The position numbers and the translations under genes were made by a program. A stretch of 26,432 bases of DNA. Origin: Crenothrix polyspora (GTDB lineage Bacteria > Pseudomonadota > Gammaproteobacteria > Methylococcales > Methylomonadaceae). Below, piece after piece: positions 7,832-15,392 of this stretch. Positions within the stretch are counted from its first letter, which is position 1. Every line of letters starts with the position of its first letter. A model generated the notes under the pieces. The model searched no databases and was not told the DNA's origin. It saw only the letters and a program-made list of their open reading frames with translations. Location of the stretch: assembly GCA_945903675.1 (NCBI GenBank), contig CAMDOP010000011.1, positions 1 to 26,432 of the forward strand, written 5' to 3'.

Positions 7832-8278
7832 CTTGTAAGACGGCAAACCTCATTGGGTACAGTACCGTTAACATCACATGCCCATATTACAAATTATGTG
7901 CGGGTCTAGATAGTGTTGTATGGCGCTTAATATTTGTTAAATATTCCCTTGACAAGGTAAAAGCCAGTAAAGAGTTTTTATCAGTTACGCACATAGTCGT
8001 TTTAGTGGATATAAAACTGAGAGTTAGCGATTTGTTGTTAAATTCTAGAACTCATATTGTCGTAAGTCATTGATTTTATATTGTAGAAAGGCATTGTATA
8101 AAAAGTGTACGATTTAACAAACGCTGCTAAAAATTAGTGAGTTAGGGTCACTATAAAGGTTTAATCCACAGAGTTATCCACAGGATTTGTGGATAACCAT
8201 TATAAAAGGAATGGCTTCACTATAGTTAGTGATTAAGGCTTAGAACTTAGGTGAGTTGACGCGCATAAAAACGGAATT
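7832..8278. repeat. 447-bp tandem repeat, unit A
   Basis: This is the first of two head-to-tail units with an offset of 447 bases. The first 85 or so bases are diverged from unit B. From about 7920 to 8271 the two agree at roughly 94 percent by eye, including 117 identical bases (8082-8198 against 8529-8645). The identical core carries the DnaA-box cluster. Other internal features are a short palindrome AATATTT-GTT-AAATATT and a TCACTA/TAGTGA hairpin after the boxes. The one frame crossing it (7807-8073) is not conserved in unit B. Confidence 0.85.
8162..8196. promoter_or_regulatory. DnaA-box cluster, unit A
   Basis: TTATCCACA (8174-8182) and its reverse complement TGTGGATAA (8188-8196) match the consensus DnaA box TTATNCACA perfectly. 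They face each other across five bases. A one-mismatch box TAATCCACA (8162-8170) precedes them. The flanks are AT-rich. This could bind DnaA; a function as origin, DnaA-titrating or DnaA-reactivating site is inference. Confidence 0.6.
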
Positions 8279-8717
8279 CTTGTAACGCGGTAAACTTCAT
8301 TCGGTGTAATACCGATAATATTAAGTGCTCATATTACAAGTTATGTTCGGTTCTAGATAATGCTATATGGCGCTTAATATTTGTTAAATATTTCCTTGAC
8401 AATGTAAAAGCCAGTAAAGAGTTTTTATCAGTTACGCACATAGTCGTTTTAGTGGATATAAAACCGAGAGTTAGCGATTTGTTGTTAAATACTAGGGCTC
8501 GTATTCCCCTAAGTCATTGATTTTATACTGTAGAAAGGCATTGTATAAAAAGTGTACGATTTAACAAACGCTGCTAAAAATTAGTGAGTTAGGGTCACTA
8601 TAAAGGTTTAATCCACAGAGTTATCCACAGGATTTGTGGATAACCTTATAATAGGAATGGCATCACTATAATTAGCGATAACGGCTTAAAATTTAGGTGA
8701 GTTGAGGCGCATAAAAA
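8279..8717. repeat. 447-bp tandem repeat, unit B
   Basis: This second unit directly abuts unit A. It begins CTTGTAAC, as unit A begins CTTGTAAG, and ends with the same GCGCATAAAAA. One base is lost after the DnaA boxes, shifting the offset to 446. Because the core is conserved while the start has drifted, the DnaA-box portion may be under selection. The 205 bases from here to the RlmN-family gene stop show nothing I recognise. Confidence 0.85.
8609..8643. promoter_or_regulatory. DnaA-box cluster, unit B
   Basis: This is an exact copy of the unit A cluster: TAATCCACA (8609-8617), TTATCCACA (8621-8629) and TGTGGATAA (8635-8643). Together the two units provide four perfect and two near-consensus boxes within about 480 bases. 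Confidence 0.6.
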
Positions 8718-8922
8718 CTTGATGGGTGATTGTTAGAGCGGTTAAGCATAGCTGAAAGTATAAGACTACAAACTATTGCCATAAAACGACGACTAAAAAG
8801 ATTAAGGCCTAAATCACCGGCGGATCTGATGATTTAGAACTTGAATTTTAAGTATCATGACTATGTTCCATGAAAACTTAGTATCGACTAATCTCCGATC
8901 TATAAAGAGGCCTTTGATCTCT

Positions 8923-9960
8923 CTAATGTTTAGAGTTGAGTTGACCACAGGCGGCTAATACATCATCACCTTTAACTGTTCTGATTAAGGTCGGAATTTT
9001 AAAGGTATCTAGAATCTGTTTAAACTGTTCAATTTTATCTAAATCCGGACGTTGATAATGTGAGCCTGGGAATGAGTTAAAAGGAATTAAGTTGATATAG
9101 GCTGGTTTGCCGGCTAATAGGGCGCCTAATTTTTTAGCATCCTCAGGCGTATCATTAAAATCTTTGATCAGAATATATTCATAAGTAATAAACTGCTTTT
9201 TGTTTAATGGTATCTGATCAATAGTGGCCAAAACTTCATCTAGTGGATATTTTTTATTAATGGGTATAAGTTCATTTCTTTTTTCTTCAAAGGGCGAGTG
9301 CAAAGATAATGCAAGGTTTACGCCAGGAATTTCTTCGCTCCATCTTTTAAGTCCAGGAATATATCCCGCTGTAGAAATAGTGATTTTTTGTATGCCAATG
9401 GATGTGCCGTGTTTTGATAAAAATATTTCGCAGGCTTTTTTAACAGCATCAAAATTATGTAAGGGTTCGCCTTGCCCCATAAATACAATATTTAAGATGC
9501 GCTCTTCTCCTGGTCTATTGGCCGCTAACCAGCGCCAAGCTTGTATAAACTGACCAACAATTTCACTGGTCGTTAAGTTTCTTTTAAGTCCTTGGGTGCC
9601 GGTAAAACAAAAAGAACAATTCATGGCACAGCCAACCTGCGAGGACAGGCAAATAGAGTATTTTTTATGAAACGGAATAAGGACAGTTTCGACTTTATGC
9701 TGGTCTTTAAGCTTAAAAAGAAACTTTACGGTTCTATCGTCTTTTGACTCATGAACGGTATCAATTTCGGGTAATGAGAAGTCGAAATTATTTTCAAAAA
9801 AAGCCAAGGAGCACTGAGCAATTTTATCCACGCATTGAGCGGTTTGTTTTTTTTTATAATGCCAATTAAAAAGCACTGACGCTGCTGAGTCGTTTAAATT
9901 ATTTTGATTTATAAGTAGAGCTAAATCAGAATAATTTAAGTCATAAAAGGACGGTTTCAA
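8923..9960 (-). CDS. rlmN: RlmN-family radical SAM 23S rRNA (adenine-C2) methyltransferase
   Basis: This 345-residue cytosolic enzyme carries the radical SAM cluster motif CAMNCSFC (C111, C115, C118), an SAM-binding MGQGEP motif (161-166) and the C-terminal GDDVLAACGQL with the methyl-carrying cysteine (C338). The family methylates C2 of A2503 in 23S rRNA and often A37 of some tRNAs. RlmN-like segments include INLIPFNSFPGSHY, but LSLHSPFEEKRNELIPIN also recalls Cfr. The short N-terminal domain, AT-rich codons and isolated position (no pilF, rodZ, ispG or hisS next to it) suggest a divergent paralogue rather than the housekeeping copy; that is inference. ATG 9960 fits the family start. Family membership is firm; the exact target is less so. 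Confidence 0.82.
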   Translation of the reverse strand: MKPSFYDLNYSDLALLINQNNLNDSAASVLFNWHYKKKQTAQCVDKIAQCSLAFFENNFDFSLPEIDTVHESKDDRTVKFLFKLKDQHKVETVLIPFHKKYSICLSSQVGCAMNCSFCFTGTQGLKRNLTTSEIVGQFIQAWRWLAANRPGEERILNIVFMGQGEPLHNFDAVKKACEIFLSKHGTSIGIQKITISTAGYIPGLKRWSEEIPGVNLALSLHSPFEEKRNELIPINKKYPLDEVLATIDQIPLNKKQFITYEYILIKDFNDTPEDAKKLGALLAGKPAYINLIPFNSFPGSHYQRPDLDKIEQFKQILDTFKIPTLIRTVKGDDVLAACGQLNSKH

Positions 9961-10025
9961 TAGTGTTTCCTAGTAATAGTGCTGTGCATTTAATTGCAAA
10001 TAACGCTTAAGTCGCATGCTATATA

Positions 10026-10056
10026 AAAACAAAAAAGCCTCTTATAACAGAGGCTT
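10026..10056 (-). terminator. Rho-independent terminator of ssb
   Basis: On the minus strand, AAGCCTC and GAGGCTT (10050-10056, 10035-10041) form a 7-bp stem with an 8-base loop, followed by a run of T. It lies just downstream of the ssb stop and before the RlmN-family start at 9960, so the two genes are separate transcription units. Confidence 0.8.
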
Positions 10057-10092
10057 GATTGTATTCTTTAAAGTTTTTATGTCAGGTATACA

Positions 10093-10527
10093 TCAAAAAG
10101 GGATGTCATCATCATAAGGTTCATCAAAGTTATCATGACTAGCGGCAGCTCTGGCGGGAGCGGGTTCACGCAGGTTGTTATCTTGATAGCTTTGTTGTGA
10201 AGGGCCACCTTCGCTACGTTTGCCCACTAAATCAATAATATTGGCATTCAATTCTAAGCTGGTTTTGGTAGTACCATCATTAGCACGATATTCATTTTGG
10301 CTAAGTTCTCCAGAAACAAACACTTGTTGGCCTTTTTTTAAATAATCTTTTAAAGAGCCTTCGGCGCGTTTGCCAAACAAAGCCACACGTATCCATAAGG
10401 TTTGTTGTTTATCACCAAAGCCGATATTGTTGGCGACGGTAACATTTAATATGGCCATGCCGGAAGGGGCATATCTTACTTCAGCATCTCTGCCGATAGT
10501 GCCGGTAAAACTAAAGACGTTGCTCAT
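10093..10527 (-). CDS. ssb: Single-stranded DNA-binding protein
   Basis: This 144-residue protein binds single-stranded DNA as a tetramer during replication and repair. It has an N-terminal OB-fold (FTGTIGRDAEVRYAPSG, LWIRVALFGKRAE, GQQVFVSGELS), a flexible Gln/Pro/Ala-rich linker, and the acidic C-terminal tail YDDDIPF that recruits partner proteins. It is somewhat shorter than the E. coli protein (178 residues). It is transcribed away from zapE, and its own terminator follows. A small inverted repeat AGATAA/TTATCT (10550-10566) lies upstream of the start. I see no clear LexA box. Confidence 0.93.
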   Translation of the reverse strand: MSNVFSFTGTIGRDAEVRYAPSGMAILNVTVANNIGFGDKQQTLWIRVALFGKRAEGSLKDYLKKGQQVFVSGELSQNEYRANDGTTKTSLELNANIIDLVGKRSEGGPSQQSYQDNNLREPAPARAAASHDNFDEPYDDDIPF

Positions 10528-10713
10528 GGTTATCTCTGGGTTAAATGGAAGATAACGTTATTATCTAGTAAAAAAGCCTGATATACCACAAACTCGCCTA
10601 GTTGTTGCAATTTGTTATGCAGAGGCATAGCGTAAGGGATGTCTTTTCGCTGTATTTATAGACTTAATCTGGTATCTTTAAGCTGAGTTGTTTGTGAGTA
10701 GATTGTAAGTAAT

Positions 10714-11862
10714 ATGATTAAAATATTTTTTCAACGGACAACTAAAAGCCTTGGTGTGGATACTTCTAATGCACTTATGCTGCGTTATCAGAGCTTGGTG
10801 CTTGAACAGCAGCTACAGCATGATATAGCACAAGTCGCTGCTTTACTGCCATTACAAAACTTACTGGATAACTTAGTCGCAACTGTTAATTACCAGCAGC
10901 GCTCAATTGTTACTCAGTACCTGTTGCCCTCTCCAAAACCCTGTCGCAGCTTGTATTTATTTGGTGAGGTGGGTCGTGGTAAGTCTATGTTGATGGCCTT
11001 GTTTTATGAGGTCTGCCCTTTCCAACAAAAACGCCGGGTGCATTTTAATGTGTTTATGCTTGAGGCTCATGCCTTTATACACGAATGGCAGCAGCGGGCA
11101 CATCAAGGCAGTGTTATGCAGGCTTTGGCCAAGAAAATAAGGTCATCAGTGTTGCTGCTGTGTATTGATGAGTTTCATGTTACTGACATCGCCGACGCCA
11201 TGATCTTGGAAAGGTTGTTTAGCCATTTATTTGATTCGGGTCTGGTTGTCGTCATCACGTCTAATCGGCATCCTGATGATTTATATCAAGGTGGATTACA
11301 ACGGCCACAATTTTTGGCGTTCACTCAGCTGCTGTTAAGCGTAGCGTTTCTTGTAAAGCTAGAGGCTAAAAATGATTATCGACAAACATTCCATCAGGCT
11401 TTAGAGTCTAGTTATCACTACCCATTGAATAGCGAGGCAGATTACTTTGTATTACATCACTATCAGCGTTGGACAAGTTTTTCGCCCTTGGAAGCAGGTA
11501 CTTTAGAGGTCTTAGGTAGAAAGGTGGTCTTAACAGCGATGCATGAAAGCATCGCTCTGGCCAGTTTTGATCAGCTTTGTGTAAAGGCTTTAGGTGCGGT
11601 TGATTATTTGCAGATCGCCAAGCAGTTTAACGTCGTTATTTTGCAAGGCATTCCAAGGTTAACGGCAGATAAGCGTAATGAAGCTAAGCGATTTATGACC
11701 TTAATTGATACGCTCTATGAGCATAAGGTAAAACTATTTTGCACAGCGGAAGTCTCCGCTCAAGATATTTATATCGAGGGCGATGGCGCTTTTGAATTTA
11801 GACGCACCAGCTCAAGATTAATAGAAATGCAATCGGCCACTTATTTGCATAGTGGGTCATAA
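10714..11862 (+). CDS. zapE: ZapE/AFG1-like cell-division ATPase
   Basis: This 382-residue P-loop ATPase is of the AFG1/ZapE family, whose E. coli member associates with the Z-ring. The Walker A motif is GEVGRGKS (84-91), the Walker B is LLLCIDE (147-153), and the family signatures FHVTDIADAMIL (154-165), TSNRHPDDLY (182-191) and FEFRRTSSRLIEMQS near the C-terminus are present. ATG 10714 gives an N-terminal extension with a weak ribosome site. The family core starts near MLRYQ (residue 22), so a downstream ATG at 10777 is possible. It is divergent from ssb across about 190 bases that must hold both promoters. Confidence 0.88.
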   Translation: MIKIFFQRTTKSLGVDTSNALMLRYQSLVLEQQLQHDIAQVAALLPLQNLLDNLVATVNYQQRSIVTQYLLPSPKPCRSLYLFGEVGRGKSMLMALFYEVCPFQQKRRVHFNVFMLEAHAFIHEWQQRAHQGSVMQALAKKIRSSVLLLCIDEFHVTDIADAMILERLFSHLFDSGLVVVITSNRHPDDLYQGGLQRPQFLAFTQLLLSVAFLVKLEAKNDYRQTFHQALESSYHYPLNSEADYFVLHHYQRWTSFSPLEAGTLEVLGRKVVLTAMHESIALASFDQLCVKALGAVDYLQIAKQFNVVILQGIPRLTADKRNEAKRFMTLIDTLYEHKVKLFCTAEVSAQDIYIEGDGAFEFRRTSSRLIEMQSATYLHSGS

Positions 11863-12081
11863 ATGACAGATGTATTTATCATATATTAAGACAGTTATTG
11901 TCGTATTGGATCGCTTGCATAAGCTACCGATCCTCATGTTATATAGCAATTACCACTATGATATCAATAAAAACAAACGCTTATTAGGCTATGCTTAGGC
12001 TATAATAGCCGCTGGTATCAATCCTTGATGTTGTTCATCGTTATTTTAAAATAGGTTCGCGCCGCTATAAACACCTATTCT

Positions 12082-12133
12082 CACTAGAGAGTAAGACCAT
12101 CCTTACCCCGGGCCTAGTGCTTGGATAGTCTTA
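12082..12133 (+). promoter_or_regulatory. Structured leader of the debranching enzyme gene
   Basis: Three competing inverted repeats overlap: CACTAG/CTAGTG (12082-12087, 12114-12119), GTAAG/CTTAC within 12091-12107, and TAAGACCATCC/GGATAGTCTTA (12092-12102, 12123-12133, one mismatch). They end about 25 bases before the start codon. They could form alternative RNA folds or an operator. No known riboswitch is recognised. A TATAAT-like -10 lies at 12001-12006 without a good -35. Confidence 0.35.
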
Positions 12134-12158
12134 AGTGATACAACACGAGAGAAAATAT

Positions 12159-14246
12159 ATGCATCAACCCTATAAAGTCATGCATGGCAAGCCCTATCCA
12201 TCAGGGTCTAAGTTCAATTCTAAAGGTGTTAATTTTTCTATTTTCAGCCGCCATGCCGAGCAGGTGGAGCTTTTGTTATTTGAAAGCGCTGATTGTGATG
12301 AGCCTTTCCAAACCATAACGCTGCAAGAAGAAGTTAATCGTACTTTTTTTTCTTGGCATGTTTATGTTAGTCATTTGCCTGCCGGTGTCTGGTATGTTTG
12401 GCGTATGGATGGTCCTAGTCATACCCGTGATTCCGGTTTTCGTTTTGAAAAAGAAAAGCATTTGTTAGACCCTTGGGCGTGTGCAGTCAGCCAGAAACGC
12501 TGGGATCGCAAAGTAGCCTGTAAGCCAGGTGACAATAGTCGCACGGCTATGCGCAGTATGGTGGTTGATGATAGCTATAACTGGGAAGGTGATGTACCTC
12601 TAGCCGTACGTAGCGAAAAAACCATTCTTTATGAATTGCATGTGGGTGGATTTACTCGCCATGCCTCATCAAACGTCACTCACCCGGGTACTTTTTCGGG
12701 TTTGATTGAAAAAATACCTTATCTTCAGCAACTCGGGATTACTCATGTTGAGTTATTACCCGTGATGGCTTTTGATGAGCAGGATGTGCCCAGTAATACC
12801 TTTGATCTAGGTCTAAGAAATTATTGGGGTTATAGCACACATAGTTTCTTTAGTCCCCATCCTGGATATTGCGTCACTCCTGAGCAGGGCACTCATGTTC
12901 AGGAGTTTCGTGACTTAGTTAAAGCTTTTCATAAAGCCGGTATCGGCGTGATCATGGATGTGGTCTTTAATCATACTTCAGAGGCCGGCGCAGATGGCCC
13001 AGTCATTAGTTTTAGAGGCATAGGGGGTAAGTCTTTTTATCACCTAGACCCCAATGATAAAAGCATATTGCGAGATTATACCGGTTGCGGTAATACCGTT
13101 AATGCTAACCACCCATTGGTTGCTAGATTTATTATTAGCTGCCTTGAGTATTGGGTTAGGGACATGCATATCGATGGCTTTCGTTTTGATTTGGCCAGTG
13201 CTATGGCTAGAGGCGAAAATGGCGAGGTCTTGCAGGATCCACCGGTACTCTGGGGCATAGAGTTATCTGAGCAACTCATTAAAACCAAGTTAATTGCCGA
13301 AGCATGGGATGCAGCGGGTCTTTATCAAGTGGGTAGTTTTCCGGGTTATCGCTGGGCAGAATGGAATGGTCGTTATCGAGATATCGTTAGGCAATTTGTG
13401 CGCGGTGATAAAGGACTACTTTCTGAATTAGCGACACGGATTAGTGGTAGTAGCGATCTGTATGAATATCAAGGACGCTTGCCTATTAATAGTATTAATT
13501 TTGTGACCTGCCATGATGGCTTTACTTTATATGATTTGTTTAGTTATAACCAAAAACATAATGAAGCGAATGGTGAAGATAATCGAGATGGCTGTAACAA
13601 TAACTTAAGTTATAACAGCGGTGTTGAAGGTGATACCGATAATGTTGCTATTGCAGCGTTAAGAAGGAAGCAGGCTAAAAATGTCTTTGCTATCTTACTG
13701 CTTAGCCAAGGTGTACCTATGTTATTAGCCGGTGATGAACTATTGCATAGTCAGCAGGGCAATAATAATGGCTACTGTCAGAATAATGAATTAAGTTGGA
13801 TAGACTGGACTCTTGCCCAAAAAAATGCTGATAACTTGCGCTTTGTTCAGTTGATGATTGCCTTACGTAAACGACATCCAACTATCATGCGACGTCGTTT
13901 TTTAACGGGTCGAAGTAGTGATGGCAAAAGTCGCGCTGATATAGTTTGGCATGGTAAAGAACTGGATAAGCCTTTATGGTCAGATCCTGATGCTAGACTT
14001 TTGGCGTTTACCTTAGCCAGTACTGAACATGAAGAGCCTGATTTGCATATTGTCATGAATATGTCAGATGAAGCCGCTATTATTGATTTGCCGCAGATTA
14101 AAGCAAGAGCATGGTGCCTGGCTTTAGATACAACGCTATCATCACCTAGTGACATTATTCCTAGAATGGAGCAAAAGGCGCTTAAGAGTAACGCTTATCT
14201 GGTAGGCGCTAAAGCGGTGGTCGTTTTTGAAAATAATCATGTTTAA
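12159..14246 (+). CDS. glgX: Glycogen debranching enzyme (GlgX/isoamylase type)
   Basis: This 695-residue GH13 enzyme hydrolyses alpha-1,6 branches of glycogen or limit dextrin. An N-terminal CBM48-like domain (about 10-150, with GVNFSIFSRHAEQVELLLF) is followed by the catalytic barrel. Conserved regions are DVVFNH (267-272), GFRFDLASA with nucleophile D344, EAWD with acid/base E381, and CHDGFT with D453. The C-terminal beta domain ends at 695. A GTG at 12135 extends the frame by eight residues, but GAGAG six to seven bases before ATG 12159 marks the better start. The next gene is a hexose-phosphate mutarotase, fitting a glycogen/hexose-phosphate role; no glgA, glgB or glgP is in the window. 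Confidence 0.9.
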   Translation: MHQPYKVMHGKPYPSGSKFNSKGVNFSIFSRHAEQVELLLFESADCDEPFQTITLQEEVNRTFFSWHVYVSHLPAGVWYVWRMDGPSHTRDSGFRFEKEKHLLDPWACAVSQKRWDRKVACKPGDNSRTAMRSMVVDDSYNWEGDVPLAVRSEKTILYELHVGGFTRHASSNVTHPGTFSGLIEKIPYLQQLGITHVELLPVMAFDEQDVPSNTFDLGLRNYWGYSTHSFFSPHPGYCVTPEQGTHVQEFRDLVKAFHKAGIGVIMDVVFNHTSEAGADGPVISFRGIGGKSFYHLDPNDKSILRDYTGCGNTVNANHPLVARFIISCLEYWVRDMHIDGFRFDLASAMARGENGEVLQDPPVLWGIELSEQLIKTKLIAEAWDAAGLYQVGSFPGYRWAEWNGRYRDIVRQFVRGDKGLLSELATRISGSSDLYEYQGRLPINSINFVTCHDGFTLYDLFSYNQKHNEANGEDNRDGCNNNLSYNSGVEGDTDNVAIAALRRKQAKNVFAILLLSQGVPMLLAGDELLHSQQGNNNGYCQNNELSWIDWTLAQKNADNLRFVQLMIALRKRHPTIMRRRFLTGRSSDGKSRADIVWHGKELDKPLWSDPDARLLAFTLASTEHEEPDLHIVMNMSDEAAIIDLPQIKARAWCLALDTTLSSPSDIIPRMEQKALKSNAYLVGAKAVVVFENNHV

Positions 14247-14343
14247 AGTGCTTAGGTGTGATTAAGCGTGTGGGCATTAGCTTATTCATTCTATAAAACT
14301 AAGTAGTCCGCATTGCTCAAGAGATACTCTTTAGTGTTGTTGG

Positions 14344-14366
14344 TAATGCTAAGGTTATTAGCATTA
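14344..14366. repeat. Perfect 9-bp hairpin between glgX and the mutarotase gene
   Basis: TAATGCTAA and TTAGCATTA flank GGTTA. The stem is AT-rich and not followed by a T-run, so it is more likely an operator or RNA stem than a terminator. Confidence 0.35.
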
Positions 14367-14436
14367 AATGTATTCCCTAAAAATATAATGGGTACGGTCA
14401 GGCAGTGCTTTTATGCTTTGATCCTCAAGGTAGCGT

Positions 14437-15333
14437 ATGGATATTGAACAACTAAACACTGACTTCGGAATTGAAGGTCAACTCAATTTCGTTAGAGGTC
14501 ATGGTGGTTTGCCCTTTATTGAAATTAAAAATAAGAGTGCAACGGCATTAATTTCTATTTATGCCGCTCAAGTGCTGTCATATCAACCGATGGCAGCGAC
14601 AGACGATTTATTGTTTCTCAGTGAACAATCATGTTACGAGCCAGGTAAAGCTATCAGGGGTGGTATTCCTATTTGTTGGCCTTGGTTTGGGCCAGATACG
14701 CAAGATGTTGAGGGGCTGAGCCATGGCTTTGTACGCAATGACTTTTGGACGGTCGTTGATGTTTCTGCGCCCAGCTCTTTTGAAACTAAAATTACGCTAA
14801 AATTCACGTCCACTAACCTTAGTTGGCCTTATGACTATGCTTTGGAGCTAGAGATTTGTATCGGCAGCGAGCTTGGTTTGGAATTATTGACGCGTAATTT
14901 GGGTAATCAAGCGTTTACCATTACGCAGGCTTTTCATAGCTATTTTAAGGTTGGCAACATAGACCAAGTACAGGTTTTAGGTCTGGAAGGTTCAGAATAT
15001 TTAGATAAGTGTGATGAAGACTCACAAAAGTATCAATCTGAGTTGTTACTTATTGATGCCGAGGTCGACCGAATTTATAGTGGCCTTGAAAATACCTTGA
15101 TTATTGAGGATGCTGCTTTACAACGCCGAATTGAGATTCGTTCTAGTAGCCATAAAAGTACAGTGGTTTGGAATCCTTGGTTAATAAGATCAGAGGAATT
15201 TGAAGATTTAGCGGCAAATAGTTATCAATCTTTTCTATGTTTAGAGACGGGCAATATCGGCTCTAATGACATAGAACTTCTACCTTATAGCGAATATCGC
15301 TTTTGTAGTCAGTTTAAAGTCTTAGCTAGTTAA
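14437..15333 (+). CDS. D-hexose-6-phosphate mutarotase (glucose-6-phosphate 1-epimerase family)
   Basis: This 298-residue cytosolic enzyme of the YeaD-like aldose-1-epimerase superfamily interconverts alpha and beta anomers of hexose 6-phosphates. Key segments are RGGIPICWPWFGP (74-86), SHGFVRNDFW with H96 (95-104), QAFHSYFKVG with H167 (164-173), VVWNPWL, and LETGN with the likely catalytic E270. An AAGG ribosome site precedes ATG 14437. It lies 190 bases after glgX in the same direction and may be co-transcribed. It converges on the kinase/phosphatase gene across 59 bases with only a weak inverted repeat. Confidence 0.88.
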   Translation: MDIEQLNTDFGIEGQLNFVRGHGGLPFIEIKNKSATALISIYAAQVLSYQPMAATDDLLFLSEQSCYEPGKAIRGGIPICWPWFGPDTQDVEGLSHGFVRNDFWTVVDVSAPSSFETKITLKFTSTNLSWPYDYALELEICIGSELGLELLTRNLGNQAFTITQAFHSYFKVGNIDQVQVLGLEGSEYLDKCDEDSQKYQSELLLIDAEVDRIYSGLENTLIIEDAALQRRIEIRSSSHKSTVVWNPWLIRSEEFEDLAANSYQSFLCLETGNIGSNDIELLPYSEYRFCSQFKVLAS

Positions 15334-15392
15334 TACTAAGCTAAGTATCCTGTTTTAAAAAAAGGACTAGTGTTTTTTCTTCAGATAAAGAC

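Noticed and set aside
7807..8073. An 88-codon plus-strand open frame over repeat unit A
   Set aside because: The matching position in unit B is interrupted by stops although the DNA is otherwise similar, and no ribosome site or known motif is present.
7832..8717. Calling this the chromosomal origin oriC
   Set aside because: DnaA boxes are clear, but no dnaA, dnaN or gidA is near, no AT-rich unwinding 13-mers were recognised, and skew cannot be judged from this window. Kept only as a DnaA-box cluster.
10528..10713. A LexA/SOS box upstream of ssb
   Set aside because: Only a partial CTGT half (CTGTATTTATAG) is seen, without a matching ACAG half at the proper spacing.
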